Shown: positions 33,823 through 46,002 of the stretch, one piece after another | How the letters are laid out: each line of letters begins with the position of its first letter | How positions within the stretch are numbered: the first letter of the stretch is position 1 | From: Glandiceps talaboti | Lineage: Eukaryota > Hemichordata > Enteropneusta > Spengelidae | Assembly (NCBI RefSeq): GCF_964340395.1 | Contig: NC_135552.1 | Coordinates: forward strand, 20,703,181-20,767,180 | Reading direction: 5' to 3' | DNA: 64,000 nucleotides | Program-made: the position numbers and the translations under genes | Notes under the pieces: model-generated | Seen by the model: the letters and a program-made list of their open reading frames with translations, nothing else | The model's database searches: none | Told to the model about the DNA's origin: nothing

Positions 33823-33823
<1 letters not shown>

Positions 33824-33859
<36 letters not shown>

Positions 33860-33901
33860 ATGTGTGTATGTATGTATGTGTGTGTGTGTGTGTGTGTGTG
33901 T
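33824..33901. repeat. GT microsatellite
   Basis: Interrupted by GGATGTGTGTATGTATGTAT. Confidence 0.9.
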
Positions 33902-35080
33902 GGTTATGTGGCTGCATATAGGTTGCATATGTGGTATGTCTGTACACTTGTCTGTCTCTACTTGTTATACACTAGTAGAAGTAAAGATGTGAAAAAAGTG
34001 AGTACGTGAATCATCAGGTTTCTCCTGTAAATTTGATTGTGAACATTACGAACACTACCAATTGTCAGTCTGTAACCATCTTTGGTAATACAATATTAAA
34101 GTCTGTAATAGTATCTACATCACTGAAATAGCAACCAAATTTCTGTAATAATTTCAAAACCACCAGAAACCTCGTTTGAATGATTTGAGCTGTTTTGATT
34201 TTCAAACAAAATGGTCCTCATAGATATATTTACAAAGTATAATAATCTGGTCTCTATGGTAACTGTAAGAAACAACAATGTTTATGTAAATATTACCTTG
34301 GTATACATATGTCGAAAAAAACAACTTTTTTTTCCATACTACAAAACTAGAATTTCCACACAAGTTCACGAATACTATTTATAGACGTTTACAATGTTCT
34401 ACACTAAAATATGTTGCCTTGTTCCATTTGATTATCCTGTTTCTTTCAACTATAACAGCAACTGCAAGTATGTTTTAACTCATGAAAAAGCTGTTTTGCT
34501 GAAGTTTGTGGAATTTTCCTTTTCAAATTTGATACATGTATTATTATAATCTATGTATGTATTGTTTAAGTGGCCTCTTCTGAAATAGTATCACCTGACA
34601 TCATTTTTTTTTGATAATATTTCTTTAAAAGAGAGAGATATTAATTGATGAATGAAAATGGTGGTGCTTTCACACAACTAAACTATTTATACAACAAAAT
34701 ACAAATATTCATCTTATCTGTGATAAAATATGACAAAAGAAAATAATATGACGTTTTGAAAACGGAAAGACAAATGTGCTATGGTGTAACAAGTTAGCTT
34801 TTTATCATATACAAAGCACAGAGGAAAAAGCTGATCTAGTATGTGATAAATAAATAGGTGTAAATGCACTGATAAAATTTGAATGGAGTACAAATTGTTG
34901 ACTTTAGTATTAAACAAAATCTACATTGTAAAATCAAAAATTGTTTGGCATACACCCAACATAGCATTTTAGTTTTGTTCAATGTTTGAAAGAGATTAAG
35001 CATAGGTATGTCTGAGAGAAGGCTGTGATTGGTTGGATGGCAAGACACATATAAACAGACAGATAGGCAGATGCACAAAC

Positions 35081-35115
<35 letters not shown>

Positions 35116-35126
35116 TGGATGGATGG

Positions 35127-35167
<41 letters not shown>

Positions 35168-35192
35168 GAAACAGACAGACAGACAGACACTA
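35081..35192. repeat. AGAC tetranucleotide repeat
   Basis: Interrupted by GATGGATGGATGG in the middle. Confidence 0.9.
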
Positions 35193-35474
35193 CATATTCC
35201 TACAGCTCCTTCAGGAAGTGACTATTTCAGCTGATCTAAACAATGGCCTGTCAGAAAACTATACAAACTCTAACTACATAAAAATATATCTTAGGAATAT
35301 TGAAAATAAATAAACAAAAATAAGATATAAAGTTGATAAACTTTTCAATAAAATAGTAATATGTACCATCTATACTGATACTGCTGTCATTTTATATAAC
35401 AACGTGAATGCCCATTATTTTACAAATCGTCAGAAATATGCAAAATTCAGATCCAAAATTCATTGAAGAATTAT

Positions 35475-35750
35475 ATGGACGGAGATATTTCTGGAAGTAG
35501 TGCAACATCTGGTTCATATTGATTTTGCAATAGAAGTATGTTTGTATGCAAGTCTCTACAAGTGGAGGCAAATCTAGACTCCTGTCCAACTGAAGATGTA
35601 TGGATGGAGACATTTGTTATTTTCTGGATGTGGTCGTAGTGCAACATGATCAGGATTACTGATTGTTCAATGAAAGACTGAAGTATGTTTGTTTACGTTT
35701 GCTAGTCTCCACAAGTAGTGGCAAATCTAGACTTAGGTCCAATATATGAT
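35475..35750 (-). repeat. Duplicated tail downstream of the sialyltransferase stop
   Basis: Two copies of about 130-140 bp share GGA(C/T)GGAGA(T/C)ATTT, GTAGTGCAACAT, GAAGTATGTTTGT, AGTCTC(T/C)ACAAGT and GGCAAATCTAGACT. Their inner ends resemble the last codons and stop of the gene. Confidence 0.65.
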
Positions 35751-35784
35751 GGGAAAGAATTCGTACGTTACTGAATAGCAGAAT

Positions 35785-38199
35785 TTACACTGTTGTCCGA
35801 TTGAAGAAATGTACTATGTTTTCACTGTTCAGTTTACGCCATAATACTCTTTCGTTGTCTACATCGTGGGAACCAACAGATGCTTTGCTTAAGGCAACTA
35901 TCTTAGAGTCATAGTAATGGATAGGAAACCTAGAATCATATCCAAATCCATACATGCTGACTTCATCACAAAGATGCACAGCTAAAAAGGCCACCAAGGC
36001 ACCTGCAAGAAAATAAAATATGAACAGTTTTGTTATCATCTGGGTAAATATAGTACTGAGATGGTTTTTACAATCTCATTTACAGTTATAGATGTTGTCA
36101 TCATGTTTTAATAGTAATATTTCATTACTTTCCGGCACAGTGACTACAAAACATCTGAAACATATTGAATTTAATCGTCATTTTCAGAGAACATTTGCAC
36201 ATGATAGTTGAGTTAAAGTGGCCATATGGATGAGGATTGGGTATTACTTTTGGACTTTTAATTTATAAAACAATTCTATCATGGCTGTGTTTGTAACTCA
36301 TTACATTGTAAAAAGCTAAAATATGTGTACAAGGTTTGTTATTGTACGTAAAATAACATTTTACACATTTATTAATCATTTGCAATTTATTAAGTTACAA
36401 ACAAGGACTTGGTATACATTGTTTCACATTGATTTTTCAAGTAGGTAGCCATGATAGAATTGTTTCATAAAATTAAAAATCCCAAATAAATACCCTATTC
36501 TCACCCATATGGCCACTTCAACTCAACTATAATATGCAAAGTCATAATTTAGTGTTCATCATCTGTATTTACACTTGTCAATATTTGTTTTTGTGGCACA
36601 GCGACTTGGAAATTATCTAAAACACAGTCATTTTCAGATAATCTTATTTTGTGAATTACAACTGAGTTATCGACTGGTTAGAGATCAAATCAGTGTTCAT
36701 CTCCTGTATTTAGACCATATCATCCAAGCTACTGGACATTCAAATTCAATAAATATACTTACCTGTAGTGGGGCGATATGCCTTGGAGTCTAAGAATCTT
36801 GTAAAGACATATCTCATGAAGTCTGGATGAACTATTTTCAACTTGCTAACATCTAAGTTGGGTTTTGGTGGAGTCCTAGCAGGAGAACAATACATGTGAG
36901 ATGATAATACATGTGCATGTATGCATGAATATGGTTGTGAATGAAAAGAAATCAGAATTGGTAGATATGAACTCGGGTAGACGGGGTACACTGTAGGCTT
37001 GGGTGGAAGGGGTAATATGGAGATATGGGTAGAACTGGGTGGCAGGGGTAATATGTAGATATGGGTTTGGGTGGAAGGGGTACAATGTAGATATGGGCTT
37101 GGGTGGAAGGAGTAATATGTAGATATGAGCTTAGGTGGAAGGGGTACAATGTAGATATGGGCTTGGGTGGAAGGGGTAATATGTAGATATGAGCTTAGGT
37201 GGAAGGGGTACAATGTAGATATGGGCTTGGGTGGAAGGGGTAATATGTAGATATGGGTAAAACTGGGTGGAAGGGGTAAAATGTAGATATAGGTTTGGGT
37301 TGATGGGGTACAATGTAGATATAGGTTTGGGTGGATGGGGTACAATGTAGATATAGGTTTGGGTGGAAGGGGTACAATGTAGGTTAGGGTGGAAGGGTAA
37401 CATGTAGATATGGGTGGAATGGGTACAATGTAAATATACGCTTGGATGGAAGGGGTACAATGTAGATATAGGTTTGGGTGGAATGGATACAATGTAAATA
37501 TGGGTTTAGGTGAAAGGGGGGGTACACTGTAGATATGGGCTTGGATGGAAGGGGTACAATGTAAACACAGGTTTGGATGGAAGGGGTACAATGTAAATAT
37601 AGGCTTGGATGGAAGGGGTACAATGTAAATATAGGCTTGGGTGGACGGGGTACAATGTAAATATAGGCTTGGAATGGATGGAAGGGGTACAATGTAAATA
37701 TAGGCTTGGGTGGAAGGGGTACAATGTAAATATAGGCTTGGAATGGATGGAAGGAGTACAATGTAAATATAGGTTTGGGTGGAAGGGGTACAATGTAAAT
37801 ATAGGCTTGGAATGGATGGAAGGGGTACAATGTAAATATAGGGGTACAATGTAAATATAGATTTGAATGGAAGGGGTACAATGTAAATGTAGGCTTGGAA
37901 TGGTTGGAAGGGGTACAATGTAAATATAGGCTTGGATGGCTGGAAGGGGTACAATGTAAACACAGGTTTGGATGGAAGGGGTACAATGTAAATATAGGCT
38001 TGGATGGAAGGGGTACAATGTAGATATAGGTTTGGGTGGAATGGGTACAATGTAAATATAAGTTTGGGTGGAAGGGGTATAATGTAAATATAAGTTTGGG
38101 TGGAAGGAGTACAATGTAGATATGGGTTTAGGGTGAAAGGGGGGGGGGTACACTGTAGATATGGGCTTGGATGGAAGGAGTATAATGTATTTATTATCA

Positions 38200-38230
<31 letters not shown>

Positions 38231-41200
38231 TTGCATCCTTTTGTATCAGGGGCTCACTAAGATTGTTAGGAGCAGCACTAAGAAAAAATTTAAATACATA
38301 CACTACTATACAGACGAGTAAAAAAAACATATACAGGAACAAACAACAAAATAAACCAAAGTGAGGTAAGAATATTGATAAAAATGAAAATAAAAATATG
38401 CAATGTATGTGGAAGGGGTACAATGTAAATATAGGCTTGGATGGAAGGGGTAGAATGTAAATATTGGCTTGATATGGAAGGGATAATGTGTGGATTATAA
38501 TGATTGAGGTCTGTTACCACCCCTTATTTTGAGGAATCGATTTTAATGATGAACATGCACCTAACTATAAAGCCTAAATTGGACATAATTCATTGATGTG
38601 AGTTAGCTATTAATATTTATTAATAAACACCTCATTAGTTCCAAGATGCAAAGTATATTCCCTATCATTCAACACCATATTATTTGTACATTCAGGGTTC
38701 TTCCCATATTGACTATCACTGGTCACTATAAATGATCTACAAAGCCCATATTAATTGTTACGTCTCACTGTCTACAAAGCCCAAAGTAGCCTATCACATC
38801 AGTTGTTACACCTCACCATCTACAAAGCCCAAACTAGCCTATCACGGTAGTTGTTATGTCTCACCATCTACAAAGCCCAAACTAGCCTATCACATCAGTT
38901 GTTATGTCTCACCATCTACAAAGCCACTGGCCAGGTCTGGTAGGGGTGCGTGCACAATGCTGTCAACCCCTGACCGCATTTTAGACCCATTTTGACCAAA
39001 AACCAATACCCCAGTTTAGACCATTCAAATTTTCAGAAGATCCCAGTGTAGATCAAAATACATAATCACCGATATGAAAATGTCAACTAGCGAATTAGTG
39101 AGAGCAAATTCCAAGGGAAGTTCCTGGAAATTTCAAACTACTAGGGAATTTAATATGTGGTTCCTTCCATGACCTCATTTTAGACCAAACAAAATCGAGA
39201 ACTTTAAAGTGGACCCCATTTTAGACTACTTATCTCTAAAAATACAGTACCCATTTTAGACCAATGGTTGAAAAACCATCCCAAATGGTATATATGTATA
39301 CCAAATAAGCGGAAGACAGTGTTAAATCTAGAACTTTGAAGATATCTGTTGGCTTGATTTTCTCCAATCTCTCATCTAGTCAACCAAGCTTATCTAGAAA
39401 AGTATTCAATTCTCACCACTGAGGACAGTAGTTTAATGCTATTGTTAATATATTAAGCGATGACATTATTGCATCCTCAAGTGATTACTTAGTAATTAAA
39501 TATTAAAGTAGCAACTGTCGGAATGAAGTAACCAATTACAGCTGCCTGTCAGTGACTGATAGATTACTACTGACTAAATCATAGACGTGATAATTGTAGT
39601 AAAATCATTCCTGGATGTAAAACTCTCTTTTATCATTTTGAAATGCTGGGAACTGTCAAAGGTTACTTTTCTAGACTTCCTTTTGTATATTAAATATTTA
39701 ATTTTTTTTCAGTATTTCCCCCGATTTAAGTTATGGATTCAAGGTCACAAATGATACCTCTAGCAGATGGTTTATACATTAGCATCAGTACAGCAAAGGA
39801 AGTGGTGCTCTGTTTATTTGTCACATTATGAGGACAAGGTTTCACTGTAAGAAGACAAGGGTCAATGTTTTAAAAACATTTGCTAGCAACAGTACTGAAA
39901 CTGAATTGATGACACAAGGTCACTTTTGTTTGTATTAGTAATCCTATCAGCCTGTGTATCCCATATCAGACATCTCACAACCAAAGACATCATGTTATCA
40001 TTTGAGGTTCTGTATGACAAGTATCCACTTTATACAATCCAGGTGGGGGTCAGATCCCGGGGGTCAGATAACATTGGAAAATGGTAATGGTTTCTGCTAA
40101 AGTGGACCGAACTGCATAAATTTGAATTTTATCATTTCAAGTCCAGTCGTTTTGTTTTTTTAATTTTCTATTCATTTTTCAATGTTATTCAATGACATCA
40201 GATTCATGCAAGGCAGGCTGGTTAATAGCTTCTTGCGATTAATTCCAATTTAAAGATGTTTGTTTATGGCATCATTACCAGCATTACACATGCATTTACA
40301 AAGCAAGCTGTTTTGCAATACCAACATAGCAACTTAATTTGCCTACTAAACTGAGATATGAACTGGTTTTTGTACTGACCAATGTTTTTGACCCTTGTCA
40401 TACGTAAACATGGGAGGAGTGTCATTACTGAGCATGCCCAGTGAATATTCCATATCGTAGGGCTTGAAGAAGGCATAAAAGTAAGAAACCTGGAGAGAAA
40501 AAGTTAAGTTATCATGACAACATCATAACAGTATCATAATATCATGACGACATGATGGCATATTGTTTCTCCATGCTATTTATAGCAGTTTACAAAGTGA
40601 ACGCAGTTTATTCATTGAACACTGAACCAAATCTGTGCACAAAATTCACCAAAACATCTCATTTGGAAAAAATGCTGTGTTACTTTTCTATGAATTATCA
40701 AAAGATAAATGAAGAAATAAATACTTCACCAGGTATAATATTTTTTCTCACTATTTTAACTTTACAGTACTTGAACTTGTAATAGACAAATATAAACAAA
40801 CTGACACTAATTTGATGCCAAATTTATCACTATTTACATTTTATATAATTTAGGGGTTTACACTATCTCTAGATGAGATTACAGACACTTAATTTACTCA
40901 AAGTTGTATTGGTTTGTGTATCTTTGTCCTTTGAAGTACTGTGGGTAATTTATTCAAATTTGTTAGTTTGTTGTTTCCTTTCACCACTTAGTATGGAAAC
41001 TATTGACCGCTACTTCTTCAGCATGGAGATTACAATATACAAGACATAAACCAAGAAAAAGTTGAGTTTAATATTAAAGTCATCTTTTTCCTGGTTTTGA
41101 CATAAATTAACAATACATTAACGGCATACTGACCAGGACGATTGCCGTTTTCTGGAAGTCATAGGTGGTGGATTTAATCCTTGAACCATGCGAGAAGCAT

Positions 41201-42283
41201 AATTGACATCGTAAGTCTTGAACTGAGCAAAGATGAAATGGGCTGCCTACAAAAATTAGTTATCAAATCAGTTTACTCACTTCATAAATGATTCCATACA
41301 TGGACAAACAAAAGTCAGTATTGGTATAGCCTGGAAGCCATGCAGATTGGGATTTTAGAATCATGTGATTGGAAAGCCAAATCTAAAATCCCAATCCATA
41401 TGGATTTCCAGGCTAGTTTAGGTATATTTATAGAATTACATTGACAAATAAATGCCACTTTAGGTGTGTAGGATATAGAATTACATTGACGAATAAATGT
41501 CAGTTTTGGACGAATACATTAAATGTCAGTTTTGGTGTGTAGGATATCTGAGTTCAAGTACATTGACAAAGACATCAACAACTGGGGCTGATAACACACT
41601 ACATAAAATTTTACAGACAGTTTTTGCTGGTAATGGTATAAGAAGATCACAGATGACTTTTTGCCAGCAATAAGTGTGTAGCACACTATCCTAATACAGT
41701 TTGGTGTAGTCTAAGAGGTGACGTCATGAGGTCATTTCAAAATGGCAGCATCTAATAATGATCGAATTACAATTTATTGCTGCAATATGCATAATGTTAA
41801 AGAGCTATTACAGGAGAAATCATCAATTGTCATTACAGACTTCATAAAGGTTTGGTGCCATTTCTGATTTCTTTGCCAATGTACTTATTTTGCGGCATCA
41901 GAATCATTCCCCAATTGTTTTCAAAAATGAGGTTGCTTGCTATTGTAGAAATTTTCAGAGGATGATTCCTGATAGGTTTGCATATATTCTCCACTTAATA
42001 TCACCTGAGGTATACAAACCAATTAAAAGGCAAGCACTGTTGAAAGGATAGACACTAACATTTTTCCAGTTACATGAATTGAGGAATGAATTTGACTGGT
42101 GCACAAGATTCACTTGCTGCCAGTAAAGTAATAAGGACAATCACTTGGTTCATTTAAATTTCATCATCAAGAAGTCTTTCATCTGATTTGCTGGGTGCAA
42201 ACACTTGCGTAATGTATCTGAGTATCTCAGATAAGAGTAGAGGGTGCAATCTATAAAAGTCACACTCATACTCACTCTCACTC

Positions 42284-42370
<87 letters not shown>

Positions 42371-42492
42371 TTGTGGTGGACACACACAAACATACAAGGT
42401 ACACACTCTACAGATAGATAAACTGTCAAATTCATTGACAATCACTGAACTTTTCAATGAACTGAATGCAGTTAATGGAGAACAGCATATTG

Positions 42493-42565
<73 letters not shown>

Positions 42566-45500
42566 TACACACTAGCTGTAGCACACACAGTATGTATTCA
42601 TATAACAAGAATTCAGTATGAGATACTATATTTAGATTAAAGTTTGTACAGAATCTGTAAGTATCTGTGACGAATACAAAACAACAAAGGTTAGCATAGA
42701 CTTACAGTTTTGTCTTGTATTTCTTTTACATACTGTGACTCGGGAAAGAAAGTGTAAAATGACGTCCTGGTGCCAACATCCTTGGCAAATCTGTCTTTTG
42801 TCAATGCTCTGTTGACTCTGTAATGAGAACATCAAAATTTAACAATCACAGATAAAAAAGAAGCCATCTTTAACATATTAATTTTAATAGTACTAACAGG
42901 TTAAATATGGAAAGAAATTGTTGTGACACATTTTTAAAATCCTTTTTTTTCACTTACACAAATATATTCTTTGCTGTGTAATACATTGTCTCTTTTCCAA
43001 AGCTTTCCTTCTCAGTTGGGTTTGTTTTACATTTGTGACAATCACAATAACTCTTCTTACCTGAAAACATAATCATGTGCATCTATTTCTGGTCCTACAT
43101 TGGAGCCATTTAGAACACCACCACTACCAACAACGGCACATCGTACACACTCTGGTCTGTTATCTTTCAAATTAGGATTGGTGAAATTGGGGTTGTTCAA
43201 TACACGGGCAAGTACTGTAAAAAGTCAAAAGAATGACAACTGTATTGTAGTACAACTGGTTATACTAAATTCACTTGTTGACAATTCAATTTGCAGTCTT
43301 TGACCAAACATCACTTTTACATTTCTTAATGACACAACACTGGTCAGGTCATATAGGCTTGAATATTTATCATCTATACAGCCTGAAAGATCCAGGGTTC
43401 CTTCTCCTTGTATAATGCACCAGCCTAGGAACAGACCTAATACAAATATCAAACAAACCTGCTATGCCCAGTACTGTACTTTTCAAGATTAACATAGCCA
43501 TATGGATGGTAAATGGGGTTATTAATTTGGAATTTTTATTTAATATAACAACTCTAGTACTATGTGAGAATGAATGTTCATAGACTCTGCATGGTTTCAT
43601 ACTTAATAATGAATATTTCTACTCACAGAGTCAAAAAATTTCTTGGAAGTGAATCCAAAATTGTTGCTGACATCTCGTCACCATCATGACGGGGTGTACT
43701 ACAATGTTTATGTACTTGAAGAAACATGTGAATACAACATATAAAAACTCCTTGTTCGTAATGCAATAAATTACAAAATATTAAAAATGTGTAAAATGTC
43801 TGTTGCCGTATGTACAATAACAAACACTTTACGCAGTTACACATTTATTGAGTTACAAATACAGACTTGATCAATGCTGGTTAACATGTTTGTAGGAAAA
43901 CATAACAGTGCTATGTTACGAAATAAAAATCCAAAAGGAATGCCTATTTGTCATCCATACGGCCATGATTTTTGATAAAAAATTTACATTTCTTGTGAAC
44001 TAATTTATCAAGGATAAGACATTTAGTATTGAATAATTTACGTTTATGGACACTCCTATAGCTACATCCCTACCAACCATAAACTCAATCATTTTTACGA
44101 CCGAAAATTATATTTCAATCCTTGGTTTTAATACTTGGTTAGTGCATTTTCATCAGCTTTTCTCTGATATCAATTTACAAACCTTATTGTCATAAAAGCT
44201 TACTTTGACATCAGCTCTCAAGTATCGTGTTTCAGTCACATAAAATACATTTAATGTACATAATGCAACACTTACTAGTACAACCATGCAAAAGTGCAAT
44301 TATAGCTCTGAAACTTACATCTCCTATCTTGACCTTTGACCCCAAATGGTAACCCATAATGTGATAGCTTGTAGTAGTTGGTGAAATTGTTGACATCTTC
44401 TTTGTCCATGAATACTTTGATGTCTGGAATGTAACGAGTTTTAAACCATGCTGACTGCTCTGCATACTTGATTCCAGTCTTTAAACATTGCTGTAAATAT
44501 ACATACTATTTGTCAGTCTCACAAAGATTGAACATTATACTCAGTTAGCAGTAGTTTTTTTTAAAATGTTTTATTGAAGATTTATCATGAACAAGCCATG
44601 AAGACACGAAAGCTTTTAGTCCAATACTCCATGACACATATATATAGCACCATCAATAATGTTGCGTGATGATGTAGTGTACAACTTTCAAATAATTTCT
44701 AATATCAAAATCAGAGGCATGCTTGAATTCATAGTGCAATCACTGAGATGTCAGATATCATTGCGATATCAATGTGGATCCTTAATGTATGGTTTGATAT
44801 GTAGTTTGATGTCTTGTACACCAGGTGGTGGTGGTGGTGGTGGTGGTGGTGGTGGTGATGGTGGTGGTGGATGTGGTGGTGGTGGTGGTAGTAGTGGTGG
44901 TGGTACTTACAGATGGGTTATATCGTGGATCCTTGATGTACGGTTTCATATCTAGTTTGATATTTGGTACAGGTGGTGGTGGTATTTCTGGTTGTTCCAG
45001 CAAATCTTCTATATGTTCCAATATGTCGACAGTATCAATGTTGTCCGCTCTCAATTGTGTTTGTTGTGGATCAGTGGGCTGAGTGACTGCCTTATGAACT
45101 ACAGGTTGAACACCTTCTATCCCATTTACAGGTTTTACAGTCTGAGCAGATTTTGGGTTTGGTGATAATAGGAGGTGTTTTATCTCTTGTAAAACATTGT
45201 TAGCTTGTTTGTCATCACCTTTAGTCCTGAATTTTTCTAAAATAGTTTCGATTTGTAAAATTTTATTTTGTACTTGTTTGTAGGAATCATTTCCAAGTAT
45301 ATCCATGTCCAAAAGTGCTGCAATTTTACCAAGTTTTTCAAACTCAGCAGTATCGGGTGTTCTTTGGTGACGAGTTACAATACCAGGCCCGGGAAACTGT
45401 CTTGAACGAATTTCTTGAATATCTTCCTTAGATTCTGTAAGAATTCTGTAACGAATAATGACAGAAATAGACATGGACAATGAACAAAAATTAATTCATC

Positions 45501-45978
45501 TACTGAATATAGTTGTGGTTTATTATGATATGAACAATTCTTCATCTAAACATCCCTAGAAACACTCACCCCAATTTCAGAGTAATCCACCTAATACAGG
45601 TATATAGGTTCAAAGTGCAAAAGTTTTTGACCAAAAAGTCATATATTTGATTTGATCTAATTTGCATATCAACTTACTAGTGTTATTATGTAGTATTGTA
45701 CTAAATATATGTTACTTACATGTGGACTGAAGTGTTGTAATGTAGTAAATATAGCATGTTACTTACATATGAACTGAAGTGTCATTATGTGGTAAATAGT
45801 GTTATTTTATATATAATACATGTGAACTGAAGTGTCCTTATGCAGTAAATATATAGTATGTTACTTACGTGTGAACTGAAGTGTCATTATGTAGTATCAC
45901 AAGATATCCAACTACAGAACATGCCATGGCCATGGAGAGTAAAGCCATAGGCCGATAAAGACGACGACATCGAAACAT
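35785..45978 (-). CDS. ST6GalNAc-I/II-like alpha-2,6-sialyltransferase (GT29)
   Basis: Exons in transcript order: 45978-45869, 45445-44911, 44490-44319, 43214-43061, 42817-42706, then 41246-41134 or 40489-40380, 36875-36763, 36002-35785. Every junction is GT-AG and in phase, giving 508 aa with the first alternative exon and 507 with the second. It is a type II Golgi-type protein: short basic tail, membrane helix (10-29), and a long acidic, Pro-rich stem (37-215) from a 535-bp exon. Sialylmotif L (about 298-330) starts [13 protein letters not shown]. Motif S (about 413-451) contains HPDF, RPTTG and HLCDEV. Motif III is HYYD (465) and motif VS is HDVDNE (482-487). Cys298 and Cys448 are the expected disulfide pair. 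The C-terminal ER-LW--L--E-I pattern and the long stem favour ST6GALNAC1/2 over ST3Gal. Known reaction: transfers sialic acid from CMP-sialic acid to O-linked GalNAc. Confidence 0.9.
36194..36540. mobile_element. MITE-like foldback element in the last sialyltransferase intron
   Basis: Long imperfect terminal inverted repeats: left ATAGTTGAGTTAAAGTGGCC from 36204; the right end reversed reads ATAGTTGAGTTGAAGTGGCC ending at 36530. The match continues inward for over 100 bp (GGGTATTA, TTTTAATTTATAAAACAATTCTATCATGGC). The outer TTTGCA/TGCAAA extends it to 36194-36540. Non-coding. Confidence 0.6.
36950..38187. repeat. Minisatellite of about 30-36-bp units in a sialyltransferase intron
   Basis: Roughly 35-40 units of GGATGGAAGGGGTACAATGT followed by AAATATAGGCTT. 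The left part uses TAGATATGGG variants and the right part TAAATATAGG variants; some units gain AATGG. It resumes at 38410-38485 after an insertion. Reads as a long open frame on the minus strand, but is intronic. Confidence 0.9.
38188..38409. mobile_element. Insertion splitting the intronic minisatellite
   Basis: Non-repeat DNA starting with a TTA/TTTA tract (38194-38232) and then GCATCCTTTTGTATCAGGGG, flanked on both sides by minisatellite units. The tract at one end suggests a retroposed insertion on the minus strand. Confidence 0.4.
38737..38925. repeat. 48-bp tandem repeat, about four copies
   Basis: CTACAAAGCC at 38737, 38772, 38820, 38868 and 38916. The first unit is shortened to 35 bp; the rest are 48 bp (AACTAGCCTATCACATCAGT). 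Confidence 0.85.
40380..40489 (-). CDS. Sialyltransferase alternative exon 6b
   Basis: 110 bp, phase 0 to phase 2. Encodes [16 protein letters not shown], then [14 protein letters not shown] and a split Trp. Acceptor TCTCTCCAG and donor GTCAGT; the donor is identical to that of 6a. No stop in frame. It resembles 6a in length, position of FK-YD and PP-containing middle, but differs at most other residues. This is the pattern of an old exon duplication kept as a mutually exclusive pair. Confidence 0.8.
41134..41246 (-). CDS. Sialyltransferase alternative exon 6a
   Basis: 113 bp, starts at phase 0 and ends at phase 2 (TG, completed to Trp by the next exon). Encodes the segment between motifs L and S, with [15 protein letters not shown] followed by a PPP run. 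It is flanked by acceptor TTTTTGTAG and donor GTCAGT. It is homologous to the 110-bp exon 644 bp downstream, which has the same entry and exit phases, the same FK-YD pattern and the same split Trp. Using both shifts the frame, as does using neither, so only one can be included in a full-length protein. Confidence 0.8.
41335..41417. repeat. Hairpin-forming inverted repeat
   Basis: AGCCTGGAAGCCATGCAGAT then TGGGATTTTAGA pairs with TCTAAAATCCCAATCC...GGATTTCCAGGCT. Arms about 32 bp, in intron 5 of the sialyltransferase. Confidence 0.6.
42280..42370. repeat. CT then CA microsatellites
   Basis: In sialyltransferase intron 5. Confidence 0.95.
42495..42582. repeat. CA microsatellite
   Basis: In sialyltransferase intron 5, about 125 bp from the nearest exon. 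Confidence 0.95.
43494..43975. mobile_element. Related MITE-like foldback element in a second sialyltransferase intron
   Basis: Left CATATGGATGGTAAATGGGG then TTTTTATTTAATATAACA. The right end reversed reads CGTATGGATGACAAATAGGC then TTTTTATTTCGTAACA. The inner AGTTACAAATACAGACTTG word is shared with the element at 36194. Confidence 0.5.
44825..44905. repeat. GGT trinucleotide repeat beside a splice donor
   Basis: ACC on the transcribed sense strand, starting 6 bp after the exon 2 donor of the sialyltransferase. Confidence 0.9.
45548..45675 (+). mobile_element. Fragment of the same interspersed repeat in sialyltransferase intron 1
   Basis: AAACATCCCTAGAAACACTC, AATTTCAGAGTAATCCACC, AGTTTTTGACCAAAAAGTC and AATTTGCATATCAA match the body units of the copy at 31.0-31.4 kb. 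Confidence 0.35.
45678..45898 (-). repeat. About 50-bp minisatellite overlapping the first coding exon and its donor
   Basis: Units with GAACTGAAGTGTCATTATGT recur at about 45722, 45771, 45823 and 45873. The last is the real exon end. Two intronic copies keep GTAAGTAAC, identical to the true donor. Confidence 0.75.
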
Positions 45979-46002
45979 CCTCACAAATTACTGACAAATC
46001 AT
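45979..46002 (-). other. Sialyltransferase 5' untranslated part of the first coding exon
   Basis: On the minus strand a good acceptor (TTTTCTTTTATTTGCAG, AG at 46004-46003) lies 24 bp before the start codon. The exon therefore probably continues upstream into a separate non-coding leader exon further to the right. Inference from splice signals. Confidence 0.5.

Noticed and set aside
36746-38200. 484-codon open frame on the minus strand with [13 protein letters not shown]-like repeats
   Set aside because: It is the intronic minisatellite read in a lucky frame. Only its last 37 codons or so (exon 7) are real.
44782-44910. Poly-Thr extension of the sialyltransferase frame
   Set aside because: It lies after a consensus donor GTAAGT at 44910 and is the ACC microsatellite of the intron.
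35785-45978. ST3Gal assignment
   Set aside because: Motif L wording ([18 protein letters not shown]) and the C-terminal pattern fit ST6GalNAc-I/II better.
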